A stretch of 64,000 nt of DNA from Patiria miniata (lineage: Eukaryota; Echinodermata; Asteroidea; Valvatida; Asterinidae): contig NW_024037063.1 of NCBI RefSeq assembly GCF_015706575.1, forward strand, positions 8,060,927 to 8,124,926, given 5' to 3'. Position numbers and translations under genes: made by a program. The stretch's first letter is position 1, and every line of letters begins with the position of its first letter. Positions 36,000 to 47,412 of the stretch are shown here, piece after piece. A model generated the notes under the pieces. The model worked only from the letters and a program-made list of their open reading frames with translations, did not search any database and had not been told where the DNA came from.

Positions 36000-36265
36000 T
36001 TCCAAGGAAAAGTGGAAAATCTACGAAATCTTCAGAATTAAGCATCACAACCTCAAATGTGGTATCAAATTAAAAGGGACAACAAGACCTTTCATTTGAG
36101 TGGTGTGCCACTAAGATGGAATATGGTCAAATAAATGTTTTAAAACTATTTTGGGGGCTAAATTTATGAATTTTATTGAGTCATTTTGGCATCTTGTTTT
36201 CACATGAAAAATGCAAGTGTTATTGTGTGTTTTTGTTTTAAATGCAGAGAGAAAGGTTCATGCCA
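36000..36265. repeat. Dispersed repeat, copy 1 (inverted copy at 51.2 kb)
   Basis: Words such as GCATCACAACCTCAAATG (with a diverged partner), CTTTCATTTGAG and GGCATCTTGTTTTCACATG match the reverse complement of 51230-51625. It is unclassified, non-coding, and too diverged for me to see end structure. Confidence 0.6.
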
Positions 36266-36700
36266 AAAGCATTGTTTTTGTTTGATGATGAATTTCTTCT
36301 TTGTTTACAATGTCACTTGTACTAAAGATGGGCGGACAAACTGTAACATGAGTTACCGAAATATATCCCTATTGATTGTTTTGAATAGTTGTTATAGCAG
36401 CATATGACCTACACCCTAATGATGTAAGGACACTGAAAAGATTCTTCCAACAGTGCACAGTATGAGGATATTGTCAAATGCAAGGTATTTAACTTCTTGC
36501 CGTGTCCTTTTTTTTTGTTACGCGAGTTACCAATAAAAATCGCATTGCCAAACCAACAGTAACGTATTTTGTTGGCCTTTTTGGTTTTTTTAGTCACTTA
36601 ACTTCTAGGGATCTTCTGTGAGAAAAATCCACCCTAAATAATGTGACCTTTTAGTTTACAGAATTAAAGCGCAGAGTTGATGGAAGACACCCCTTTAAAT

Positions 36701-37074
36701 GTGCAATTCTGGTGATTCACAATGCAGTGCGCCACCAAGAGTTTGCCAGGGAGAGTTCATTTTTCCCAGTGCATTGTGGGAGATGGTCGACAAATTCGCA
36801 GCGCGGGACATTTGAAATTGTTATTTTTTTCCGGTCAGTAGATTCGTAAGAGTATGATTTGAGTATCCGTTTGCCCTTTTCTTTTCTTTTAATCAATATG
36901 TGTTTTTTTTTGTAAGGCGGCAGAACGCTATGCCCCAATCTATAACAAATTAGCTCAAGTTGTCTACTGACACTGCTTCAAATGGGCCATGTTTTGTCGA
37001 CCGTGAACTTGAACAATGGACTCTCCATGGCAAACTCTTGGTGGCGCACTGCATTGTGAATCGCTTGAATTGCC
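36701..37074. mobile_element. MITE with long terminal inverted repeats, 374 bp
   Basis: GATTCACAATGCAGTGCGCC and on through CAAGAGTTTGCC at 36713-36746 is exactly inverted at 37029-37062. Weaker similarity continues inward for about 70 bases (GGTCGACAAA against TTTGTCGACC). The interior is non-coding. The target duplication is not resolved. Confidence 0.8.
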
Positions 37075-38830
37075 CATTACATTTTATATCTATGTTCAAC
37101 TATGTACAAAGTACATGTATGTAGTAGTTTGTATGAAGTCTTTCACATTTGAAGTAAGTAAATTCCACATCTGAAGTAAGGAGTAGCAATTTGAAGGGTT
37201 GATAAGGTCAAGGCTATTTGAGTCATTATCCTGGTATAAGACCAAAATGCCCATTCAGGCAGCTCAGCAAGGAAAATAAACACAAACTGTATACATAGCC
37301 AGACAGACAATACCCGTCTTCTAGCATTGAACAGCTCAATGTAAACACTGCAAGGAAGACCAAGAATTACTGTACTTACACTAACAGATCAACAAAGCCT
37401 ATGGCCACAGTCTTTTAGTTGCAAAAACAAGACCACGACTACATTCGAAAATTTCCTTGCTCTGTGATTAAAAATAACAAAATCGGATGAATAGTAAAGC
37501 ACACAACAGAACAAAACAAATGCACCATGTATATTTTGTGCATGAAAGAATTGTTTGGTCCTACATGCGGTGTGCGATGTACAATGTAAAACAGGATCCA
37601 AAACTATTAAATAACATCGGGGATGCATTTTGAACATTCAATTCAGAAAAATGCTTTTTGAATATTCAGTGAATGATCAAATATTTGAATATATACAATA
37701 TATTTGGCACAGTCCCTTCTTCAGGTTTATTTAGATGGGAATTTTAGTTTAAGATCAATTCATTTGTCCTCAGTTTAATCCTGTGTGTTTAATCCTGAGT
37801 TGTTTGCCCTCTAAAATACTGCTATACTCCTTCTATTGCATGTACAGTATAGCAAAAACAAAACACCCCAAATATTACAAAATAACAACAACAAAAAGCA
37901 GAGAACCACCCACAAGCAACTTCATCTCAGGAATGTTTTTTTCTGATGTTGGGGAACAAATTTTCTTTGAAAAGATGGTTTGCTACCTTGAAACCCTCAT
38001 GATAAATTACATTGTACTCGTAGTCAAATGTGTGTCTTCGTGATGTTTTACATGTACCGGTATATTGTAGTTCTTGACCAGAAGCAGTGCATATTTACTG
38101 TATCATCTGGCACATGACCTATAAGTTTTAATCACATATCAGGCAAAATACACATGACAGTATATTCCAGTACTAAGAATTATAGATGAGTCACATTGAA
38201 TTTATCAGTCAAGAGAGGGGGCTGTTTAAATCTACTGTGTTGAGAGCTGTAGTCCCAATGGCCTTGCTCTATGGCAGTGCATACTATTTAATTATTACCC
38301 TGTGGATGTGATTACTGAACACTGGTGTCATAAATAAACACAGTTGTGACAAATTGATTGTGTTAATGTATATGCCTGCAATCTAAAGTACATTGTGTGC
38401 GTGCGTGCATTTGACTACCGGAAATATTTTATACATAATGTATGCAGCCTAAAATATTCTGTTACCATACATTAACAGTATCCTTCCAGTTACCGGGTAC
38501 TACTATACATTTTAGAATTATTCAAATTATGAATCTACACAGGTAAGAATAAGAATAAGAAAGAAACTGTCTTGCAATTGCATTTCAAGTACATAACAAC
38601 TTGTGTTCAGGCCATACAAATACCCCAATTTTGGATTTTCTGTGTTGTGCACCGTTTTTTTTGGGGGGGGGGGGAGGAAATCCACTTATTTTGGAAATAG
38701 TGATTTTTTTCATTCAGTGGTGGCTAGAAAATGTAACCCTTTAAGGACTGGAACATTTGAGTTGTTCTCAGGCCTGCAGCTTCGGATCAGCAAATTGTTA
38801 ATTTACTTCCCCTGTATACCATTAAAATAT

Positions 38831-39611
38831 TGTGGCGGGAATATCTGTGACCCGATCCGTAGTCCCTTTACCCAGACAACCTAGCTTAGGATCAGTATCC
38901 CAGCAGCCGGGAATGCAGGCCCGTTTGGATGGAAATATACCGCCCTATACGCGTAGCAGCACTCACCCACGCCCCTCAACCTCCAAGATGGACAAGACAA
39001 ACAATTAAGTACACAACAGTCAATGGCCTCAATTACTGATTGATTTATTTACACAGAATCATGTCATATGATGGACCTCTCGTTAAGTTATAATGTTAGC
39101 CTCTAATAAGTGATTGGTCTCTGAGCCTCTCAATTATCTCTGTAGGGGTAGCCTCGCATTAGCCGCTACGGTAAGGCAGTGCTGGGCAGCACGGCGATGC
39201 CTGGCTGGGGATAGCCTCTGAATCCCGGGTAAGAACCGTACGCCTCTAGCGTTCCTGTGCGCCTCCACTCTCCCGCCCTCCACCGTTTCCAGTCGCGATC
39301 CTTCCTCGAGGCGGCGGGTAGATGAGCGCGCCCTTCCGGCTCCGTCACGTTACAATCAGCAGATCGCTGTATGTCGCTCTGCCTCCAGTAGCCTCCGCGG
39401 ACTCCGTGCCTCCTTATGCCAGCCTGACTCCACCGCACCACCCAGCACGCCGTCAGCGCGCGTAATAGCGTGAGCTCTTATGAGGGCTGTGTCTCCGTCT
39501 GCGTCTACAAGAACGTCTCTTCCAGCAACTGCCCCGCGGCCTCTTATATAGGGGCCCGCAGCCGCTAGCGCGCCCTCTTTAGACTCTGCTGCTATAGTAA
39601 TTTTCGCCACA
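38831..39611 (-). repeat. LTR, 3' end of the minus-strand element
   Basis: About 780 bp, nearly identical to the outer LTR at 44310-45092. It is CG-richer than the surrounding intron and begins and ends with TGTGGCG and CGCCACA as seen on +. Confidence 0.85.
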
Positions 39612-39981
39612 AAGCCTCCTTCTTAGCATGAACGTCCTCGTTCATAACAGCTAAAGACCTGAGATTCAAAGCAAATTACTATAAAAATCCTTATCTAACT
39701 TTTAATCAAAACGACGACCAGGTCCATAACTTCAACAAGTCGGCGCCTCTTTATACATGCGCCTTATACAAGAAATATAGTTTACTTAAGTTTATAAACT
39801 TTAATAAAACTGTATAGGAAACTTTATGAACTGAACCTTTTTGACAAACGTTAAAGAAAACTTTATATAAACTTTATAGAAAACTCTTTTAAAACTTCAA
39901 GAAATGGTTGCTTTGATAAGCGAGCCTAACTCATAGGAAACCGTACGAACATGTTGCCTCCGTGTTCTCTCGAATGTGCTG

Positions 39982-40398
39982 TTACTTCTTGCGGAAATCT
40001 TGGTCGAACTGGACATCGTACACCCTCTCCAACCGCTGCTCACGAACCTTCACACACCCCTGGTACTCAACGGTGGTCGATACCTCCTTCACCCGGGTAA
40101 CCTTGCCTCTCAGTACCCCTTCCAGAGGTGTCAAGTGGATTGGGCCCAGATCCTCTCGGATGTGCGCAGCTGCTGCGTTATTGGGCGCTGAGTAGTTTGG
40201 CTGGCGGTTCCTTCTGTGCCTCCAGTTCGCGTTGAGTCGGTCGCTCCTCTCCAGTGGTTGTTCGTCAATGTCGTCTTTCTGATTGGGTATACTAAGCGCC
40301 TCTGCCCATGTCCCAGCATCTCCAAGATTCTTCACCTTCTGTCCATCTGGTCTCTTTAACACCGTACCGTCTGGTCTCCTTTGACTTGTTTTCTCCAT
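39982..40398 (-). CDS. LTR element: downstream open frame, copy 1
   Basis: A frame of 138 residues, polar and Arg/Asn-rich (RSDRLNANWRHRRNRQPNYS), in the 3' part of the internal region. It has an almost identical partner at 42489-42905. By position it could be a remnant of the far end of pol or a small accessory frame. I recognise no domain. Confidence 0.4.
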   Translation of the reverse strand: MEKTSQRRPDGTVLKRPDGQKVKNLGDAGTWAEALSIPNQKDDIDEQPLERSDRLNANWRHRRNRQPNYSAPNNAAAAHIREDLGPIHLTPLEGVLRGKVTRVKEVSTTVEYQGCVKVREQRLERVYDVQFDQDFRKK

Positions 40399-40639
40399 CC
40401 TCGCAACTCCTCTGTTCCTGCTCTCTCAGTCATTACGTCTTGTCCCCATGTCACGTCCTAGGTCAATTTGTGTGTCTTCCTCTACTTTGTTTAACCCGCC
40501 TCTTCCATTGTTTGGTCTATCTGTTGTTCTATGGCATGCTGAACGACATCCTCCGAGGCGTCCTCCAGCGCCCTATATTTTCCAGTGCCGAACTTGGACC
40601 CATTCCTTTGAGCCTCAATCTTCTCGAAGTTTCCAGTTG

Positions 40640-41659
40640 CTAAGGCTGCCCGTATCGCCTCATCAAGTGTGGAAGGGTTGGCCCGGAATACCCCCCTTGA
40701 ATAGACTGACTAGCTATCGCATCAGAGAAGTGTCCTCTTGCAAGGCGGTCCCTTGCGGTTTCCGTAAACTCCGCGTACGAAAATGACGCCAATTCACGTA
40801 CCGCCTGGCCGAGCTCCTGTATGGTTTCCTTCGGCTTCTGCCACCTATTCCTTAACTCCAGGAGGAAATTTTCTGCGCGCTCTCCAGGTCCAAAACGCCC
40901 ATCCAAAAGCTTGAGAAGTTCGCTGTATGAATGCCTATTCTTCTCACAGTCCCCATGGTGAAGAAGTATCTTTAATGCCAGACCCTGGAGGCTCGCCGAC
41001 AGAAACACCGCCGCCTCCTCGTCATCCCATCTCTTGGCTATTTTACATGACTCAAAGTGTTCCTTGTAGTCTATCCACGGTTGTTTACCTCCGAAGCGGT
41101 CTGGGACAATCCTTGGGCGACCTGAGCTCTTAGTCAGCCTCTCCTGTAACTGCTTCTCCCCGATTATTATTTTTTTTTGGAGAGGCCATGGCGTCTCCTT
41201 ATTAGAGGCTCCTGCGCCTCCTATTTCACGAGCTGGCTCCTCACTTTTCTCTAGTTCATTTATGACCTCCACTGGCTTCGGTAACTCCACGATTGCCTCC
41301 ACAGGTGGCGTTGTGTCTCCTCTAATACCAGTAGATTGTGCCTGTGGCATCCAAGACTTATTTTTCCTCATGATACTCCTCGGAGGCGTCCAGTTACCTC
41401 CAGTATCCTCCTGCCCTATGTCCTGCACCTGGGAAATGGAGGCAAGTCCAGTGTGTACACCTGAATCCAGCGAAGTCCCGTGACCTATGCTCTTCCAAGC
41501 ATCCTCTAGTCGAGATATCCTACTCATTAGTTTCTCTATTGTAGCCTCCTGGCGTGAACTCTCCTCCATTGAACGCTGGAGCTCATCCTCCCTTCCTTGG
41601 AGGTCCACTCGGAGACCGTCAACCTCCTCCTGAAGTTCCTTAGCAGTATGGTCTGTCAT
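40640..41659 (-). CDS. LTR element: gag-like frame, copy 1
   Basis: A frame of 339 residues. The N-terminal part is a predicted coiled coil (KELQEEVDGLRVDLQGREDE). The C-terminal part resembles the Ty3/gypsy gag capsid region (WIDYKEHFESC, AVFLSASLQGLALKILLHHG, LELRNRWQKPKETIQELGQA). No zinc knuckle was seen. It is treated as a fossil structural gene of a non-autonomous element. Confidence 0.75.
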   Translation of the reverse strand: MTDHTAKELQEEVDGLRVDLQGREDELQRSMEESSRQEATIEKLMSRISRLEDAWKSIGHGTSLDSGVHTGLASISQVQDIGQEDTGGNWTPPRSIMRKNKSWMPQAQSTGIRGDTTPPVEAIVELPKPVEVINELEKSEEPAREIGGAGASNKETPWPLQKKIIIGEKQLQERLTKSSGRPRIVPDRFGGKQPWIDYKEHFESCKIAKRWDDEEAAVFLSASLQGLALKILLHHGDCEKNRHSYSELLKLLDGRFGPGERAENFLLELRNRWQKPKETIQELGQAVRELASFSYAEFTETARDRLARGHFSDAIASQSIQGGYSGPTLPHLMRRYGQP

Positions 41660-41803
41660 TATTAGTTTGTGTCTTCGTCTTATTTAAATTAAGTCTGATC
41701 TATTTAGGGCGTCCTATCTATTAATTCATGATTGTCCTCGCCTCCCCAAGGATGAGAACGTGGGCAAATGGTAGCTAGGCGTATAATCCCACTTCTGACA
41801 CCA

Positions 41804-42215
41804 TTCGGGATCGGAATATCTGTGACCCGATCCGTAGTCCCTTTACCCAGACAACCTAGCTTAGGATCAGTATCCCAGCAGCCGGGAATGCAGGCCCGTT
41901 TGGATGGAAATATACCGCCCTATACGCGTAGCAGCACTCACCCACGCCCCTCAACCTCCAAGATGGACAAGACAAACAATTAAGTACACAACAGTCAATG
42001 GCCTCAATTACTGATTGATTTATTTACACAGAATCATGTCATATGATGGACCTCTCGTTAAGTTATAATGTTAGCCTCTAATAAGTGATTGGTCTCTGAG
42101 CCTCTCAATTATCTCTGTAGGGGTAGCCTCGCATTAGCCGCTACGGTAAGGCAGTGCTGGGCAGCACGGCGATGCCTGGCTGGGGATAGCCTCTGAATCC
42201 CGGGTAAGAACCGTA
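41804..42215 (-). repeat. Shared middle LTR of the tandem element
   Basis: About half the length of the outer LTRs and nearly identical to their corresponding half. It lies between the two internal parts, as expected after recombination or template switching between copies. Confidence 0.8.
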
Positions 42216-42488
42216 AACGACGACCAGGTCCATAACTTCAACAAGTCGGCGCCTCTTTATACATGCGCCTTATACAAGAAATATAGTTTACTTAAGTTTA
42301 TAAACTTTAATAAAACTGTATAGGAAACTTTATGAACTGAACCTTTTTGACAAACGTTAAAGAAAACTTTATATAAACTTTATAGAAAACTCTTTTTAAA
42401 ACTTCAAGAAATGGTTGCTTTGATAAGCGAGCCTAACTCATAGGAAACCGTACGAACATGTTGCCTCCGTGTTCTCTCGAATGTGCTG

Positions 42489-42905
42489 TTACTTCTTGCG
42501 GAAATCTTGGTCGAACTGGACATCGTACACCCTCTCCAACCGCTGCTCACGAACCTTCACACACCCCTGGTACTCAACGGTGGTCGATACCTCCTTCACC
42601 TGGGTAACCTTGCCTCTCAGTACCCCTTCCAGAGGTGTCAAGTGGATTGGGCCCAGATCCTCTCGGATGTGCGCAGCTGCTGCGTTATTGGGCGCTGAGT
42701 AGTTTGGCTGGCGGTTCCTTCTGTGCCTCCAGTTCGCGTTGAGTCGGTCGCTCCTCTCCAGTGGTTGTTCGTCAATGTCGTCTTTCTGATTGGGTATACT
42801 AAGCGCCTCTGCCCATGTCCCAGCATCTCCAAGATTCTTCACCTTCCGTCCATCTGGTCTCTTTAACACCGTACCGTCTGGTCTCCTTTGACTTGTTTTC
42901 TCCAT
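42489..42905 (-). CDS. LTR element: downstream open frame, copy 2
   Basis: Almost identical to the 138-residue frame at 39982-40398. Its presence twice, with few differences, supports a recent duplication of the internal region. Confidence 0.4.
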   Translation of the reverse strand: MEKTSQRRPDGTVLKRPDGRKVKNLGDAGTWAEALSIPNQKDDIDEQPLERSDRLNANWRHRRNRQPNYSAPNNAAAAHIREDLGPIHLTPLEGVLRGKVTQVKEVSTTVEYQGCVKVREQRLERVYDVQFDQDFRKK

Positions 42906-43146
42906 CCTCGCAACTCCTCTGTTCCTGCTCTCTCAGTCATTACGTCTTGTCCCCATGTCACGTCCTAGGTCAATTTGTGTGTCTTCCTCTACTTTGTTTA
43001 ACCCGCCTCTTCCATTGTTTGGTCTATCTGTTGTTCTATGGCATGCTGAACGACATCCTCCGAGGCGTCCTCCAGCGCCCTATATTTTCCAGTGCCGAAC
43101 TTGGACCCATTCCTTTGAGCCTCAATCTTCTCGAAGTTTCCAGTTG

Positions 43147-44165
43147 CTAAGGCTGCCCGTATCGCCTCATCAAGTGTGGAAGGGTTGGCCCGGAATACCC
43201 CCCTTGAATAGACTGACTAGCTATCGCATCAGAGAAGTGTCCTCTTGCAAGGCGGTCCCTTGCGGTTTCCGTAAACTCCGCGTACGAAAATGACGCCAAT
43301 TCACGTACCGCCTGGCCGAGCTCCTGTATGGTTTCCTTCGGCTTCTGCCACCTATTCCTTAACTCCAGGAGGAAATTTTCTGCGCGCTCTCCAGGTCCAA
43401 AACGCCCATCCAAAAGCTTGAGAAGTTCGCTGTATGAATGCCTATTCTTCTCACAGTCCCCATGGTGAAGAAGTATCTTTAATGCCAGACCCTGGAGGCT
43501 CGCCGACAGAAACACCGCCGCCTCCTCGTCATCCCATCTCTTGGCTATTTTACATGACTCAAAGTGTTCCTTGTAGTCTATCCACGGTTGTTTACCTCCG
43601 AAGCGGTCTGGGACAATCCTTGGGCGACCTGAGCTCTTAGTCAGCCTCTCCTGTAACTGCTTCTCCCCGATTATTTTTTTTTTTGGAGAGGCCATGGCGT
43701 CTCCTTATTAGAGGCTCCTGCGCCTCCTATTTCACGAGCTGGCTCCTCACTTTTCTCTAGTTCATTTATGACCTCCACTGGCTTCGGTAACTCCACGATT
43801 GCCTCCACAGGTGGCGTTGTGTCTCCTCTAATACCAGTAGATTGTGCCTGTGGCATCCAAGACTTATTTTTCCTCATGATACTCCTCGGAGGCGTCCAGT
43901 TACCTCCAGTATCCTCCTGCCCTATGTCCTGCACCTGGGAAATGGAGGCAAGTCCAGTGTGTACACCTGAATCCAGCGAAGTCCCGTGACCTATGCTCTT
44001 CCAAGCATCCTCTAGTCGAGATATCCTACTCATTAGTTTCTCTATTGTAGCCTCCTGGCGTGAACTCTCCTCCATTGAACGCTGGAGCTCATCCTCCCTT
44101 CCTTGGAGGTCCACTCGGAGACCGTCAACCTCCTCCTGAAGTTCCTTAGCAGTATGGTCTGTCAT
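43147..44165 (-). pseudogene. LTR element: gag-like region, copy 2 (broken)
   Basis: Nearly identical to the gag-like region at 40640-41659, but not intact as a single frame. At least one break is present. It is part of the second internal unit of the tandem element. Confidence 0.7.
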
Positions 44166-44309
44166 TATTAGTTTGTGTCTTCGTCTTATTTAAATTAAGT
44201 CTGATCTATTTAGGGCGTCCTATCTATTAATTCATGATTGTCCTCGCCTCCCCAAGGATGAGAACGTGGGCAAATGGTAGCTAGGCGTATAATCCCACTT
44301 CTGACACCA

Positions 44310-45092
44310 TTCGGGATCGGAATATCTGTGACCCGATCCGTAGTCCCTTTACCCAGACAACCTAGCTTAGGATCAGTATCCCAGCAGCCGGGAATGCAGG
44401 CCCGTTTGGATGGAAATATACCGCCCTATACGCGTAGCAGCACTCACCCACGCCCCTCAACCTCCAAGATGGACAAGACAAACAATTAAGTACACAACAG
44501 TCAATGGCCTCAATTACTGATTGATTTATTTACACAGAATCATGTCATATGATGGACCTCTCGTTAAGTTATAATGTTAGCCTCTAATAAGTGATTGGTC
44601 TCTGAGCCTCTCAATTATCTCTGTAGGGGTAGCCTCGCATTAGCCGCTACGGTAAGGCAGTGCTGGGCAGCACGGCGATGCCTGGCTGGGGATAGCCTCT
44701 GAATCCCGGGTAAGAACCGTACGCCTCTAGCGTTCCTGTGCGCCTCCACTCTCCCGCCCTCCACCGTTTCCAGTCGCGATCCTTCCTCGAGGCGGCGGGT
44801 AGATGAGCGCGCCCTTCCGGCTCCGTCACGTTACAATCAGCAGATCGCTGTATGTCGCTCTGCCTCCAGTAGCCTCCGCGGACTCCGTGCCTCCTTATGC
44901 CAGCCTGACTCCACCGCACCACCCAGCACGCCGTCAGCGCGCGTAATAGCGTGAGCTCTTATGAGGGCTGTGTCTCCGTCTGCGTCTACAAGAACGTCTC
45001 TTCCAGCAACTGCCCCGCGGCCTCTTATATAGGGGCCCGCAGCCGCTAGCGCGCCCTCTTTAGACTCTGCTGCTATAGTAATTTTCGCCACA
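44310..45092 (-). repeat. LTR, 5' end of the minus-strand element
   Basis: About 780 bp and nearly identical to 38831-39611. The tRNA-Leu-type primer site lies directly next to it at 44293-44309. Confidence 0.85.
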
Positions 45093-45096
45093 ATAT

Positions 45097-47250
45097 TAAT
45101 AACATGTAAACATGTATGACTTGGATACATGGAGAAGTTGTATGCCTATTCAGTAGTGGGCATATGGCCATATTGAAGTTGTCAAACCATGCTCATTATT
45201 CGATGAGAAAGATGGTACACACTGCCTACATGTAGGTGTTAAAATTGTAGCTGGAAATTTGCTGTGGGTAAAAATTAGGCATTATTTTCATATATGTAGC
45301 TATTTTCATTGCTAATATGCTCTAGAAAAGTAGTTATCCTTGAATGTACCGGTAGTTTTTTACTAATGTGTGAATTTTCCATATTTTTGAGTTTGTTTGG
45401 ATTCTCGATACATTTAGGGATGGAGTGGGAAAACAGGTTTGGGCAACAGTCCAAAATGCAGCTTTATGAGAACCATAGAAATGACACCCTACATCAGTAC
45501 ATGCATGTACTTCAAAAATCAGATTGATTCATTTACGGTCTGGTACAGGCAATTGCACAGTAGGCCTAAATCCATGTATTAGTAGTAATACAGCTAACTA
45601 CTACCGGTATGTATACACAGCTTGTAATGTATACACTGTTTGTAAATGTATGCTTGTTTTCTGTGGACAATGCCCTGCCCACCTGTAATGCTAAACCACC
45701 TGTGCACTGAGCCATGTGACTAGAGCTGGGACACCCAGTGGGCACCTGCAGGTGGCAAGAAAATAGAATTGGCCATGACCTTTGGTCTGTCCCAGCACGT
45801 CATTATAATCCAAAAAAAGATACTGACATGTGAACGCCCACCGACCAGGTGTTACACATGTACGCTATACCTCCATAGTTAGCAAGTTGTACATAATGTA
45901 CAATTTGTACTTTGCCTTATGAGTTCAAACGTTTGCCTTTATTGATATTATTGATGTTGACATTGTACAATTGAACCGGTGTCAGTAGAACGAGTGGGCT
46001 GTGCTCGTGTCGTCATTTCATCAGATTTTGGGAATTGCAGTCAGCAGACATGAATGAAGCAAATGTGTATGCGTAGTGTTGGATTTAGGGAGTTGTATAG
46101 GGCTTGTTTATGATCCTTAATTCTGATGAGTACGAATGGGAAGTTCATGTGGTATATAGCATGATACCAAAGGTGAGTAATCTATTTGTGTTTTTAAAGC
46201 AAATAAGATTTTAATTTCAAGGTTTATGGACCAAAAATGGCAAAAGGATTGTAAACGATGTAGTGTCAGACTAGGCATTCATCTCCATAAATGCACCTGA
46301 CTCTCAAGTAAATGTTTTGTTTTTGGAATAATGTACATCATGTAGGAATACAGTTATGACCCATAAAAAGCACACTGGAGGCACGAGGGGAAGAGTTATC
46401 TTAAACACAGATTCCTTGGTTTATATTTCTGATTAATTTTTCGTCCTCTTCAATGTGCCCCCAATTTATATACAATTGTTGTGAATGTAGCACAGTTGGT
46501 GTGTTTGTGACGAATACTTGATGACATTATCTGACCCATGGATGTAATCATCAAATGCATGTAGAACATGGGCATCGCCATGATTTTTTCAAGAGGTGCG
46601 CAAAGCACTTTTCCCCCGAAATCCCTGTACTTTTCCAGCATATTCTTGATTTATCATTTTCCAAGGGTGGGGAGGGACATTTGCCCCCCCCCCCCCCCAC
46701 CCATTAAATTAACAGCCATATGACTGCGCGCCCCTTTTTCTTTCTTTCTTTTCCTTTTTTTCCCTCATATTTTTTCTCATTTTTTTTGGGGGGGGGGGGG
46801 CTTTTCCGGGGGATGGGGGGTGAAATTGCCCCCTTGCCCCCCCTCGCGCCCCCCCCCCCCCCCACAACACCCATGATGTAGAGGTGATTATATAACCGAC
46901 ATACAGATCTTGGTTGGTGGAACTCACATCACGTGACATTTGTTATTGCTCCCATTCACGCCAGGGCTAAAAAAGTACTATCCGCCCATGGGGAATGGGA
47001 AATACTATTGAACAGTTAGGGTCAGTCTTGTTCCATGACGCGGTATTTGTGTGCAAATGCATGCTGGTGTGCGCGTTCAGCGTTGCGCGTAGTGGGTATT
47101 GTTTCAAAGAGCCAGCGCTACAGCGTTGGGTTCAAACTTTTTCGTTAAGGGGTGGTTTGGAAGAGAGAAATACATTTTTCACCAATTTTGTATTGAAATA
47201 AAAGTTCAAATATATCAAATGACAAGGATCTATATGTCAGTTATATAAAA
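45097..47250 (+). other. Intron stretch with C/G tracts, gene-free
   Basis: No supported gene. Around 46670-46866 lies a dense block of C and G runs with a T-rich middle, probably an old insertion whose ends I cannot define. ACATGTA and ACCGGTA words are common. Confidence 0.5.
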
Positions 47251-47412
47251 CAAATATTGAGTGGCTTTAAATTGTGAAATTGGAGGAATATTATCGCTCA
47301 GTAAAATCTGGACTTTTCCATTTCACGAGGCGAAGTCGAGTGAAATGGAAAAGTCCAGATTTTACCTTGCGATAATATTCCTCCCATTTCACGCTTATCC
47401 ACTCAATATTTG
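47251..47412. mobile_element. Hairpin MITE, 162 bp
   Basis: CAAATATTGAGTGG at 47251 and CCACTCAATATTTG ending at 47412 are inverted ends. The arms continue inward with few differences, holding GGAATATTATCGC and AAAATCTGGACTTTTCCATT on the left, to a loop of about 13 bases. It is non-coding, and the target duplication is unclear. Confidence 0.85.

Larger units (their letters stand above)
38831..45092 (-). mobile_element. Young non-autonomous Ty3/gypsy-like LTR element in tandem form
   Basis: The layout on + is LTR (38831-39611), internal part (39612-41803), a shorter shared LTR (41804-42215), a second internal part (42216-44309) and LTR (44310-45092); the element reads on minus. The outer ends are TGTGGCG...CGCCACA, flanked by a possible 4-bp duplication ATAT (38827-38830 and 45093-45096). 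A primer site complementary to the 3' end of tRNA-Leu (TCCCACTTCTGACACCA) adjoins the LTR at 41787-41803 and 44293-44309, and a polypurine tract precedes the 3' LTR. A gag-like region is present, but no protease, reverse transcriptase or integrase was recognised. It is incomplete as a virus-like element, and the LTR and internal copies are nearly identical, so the insertion is recent. Confidence 0.88.

Noticed and set aside
39166-39610. Minus-strand frames inside the outer LTRs as genes
   Set aside because: They lie wholly within LTR sequence, are repeated at 44647-45130, and show no domain.
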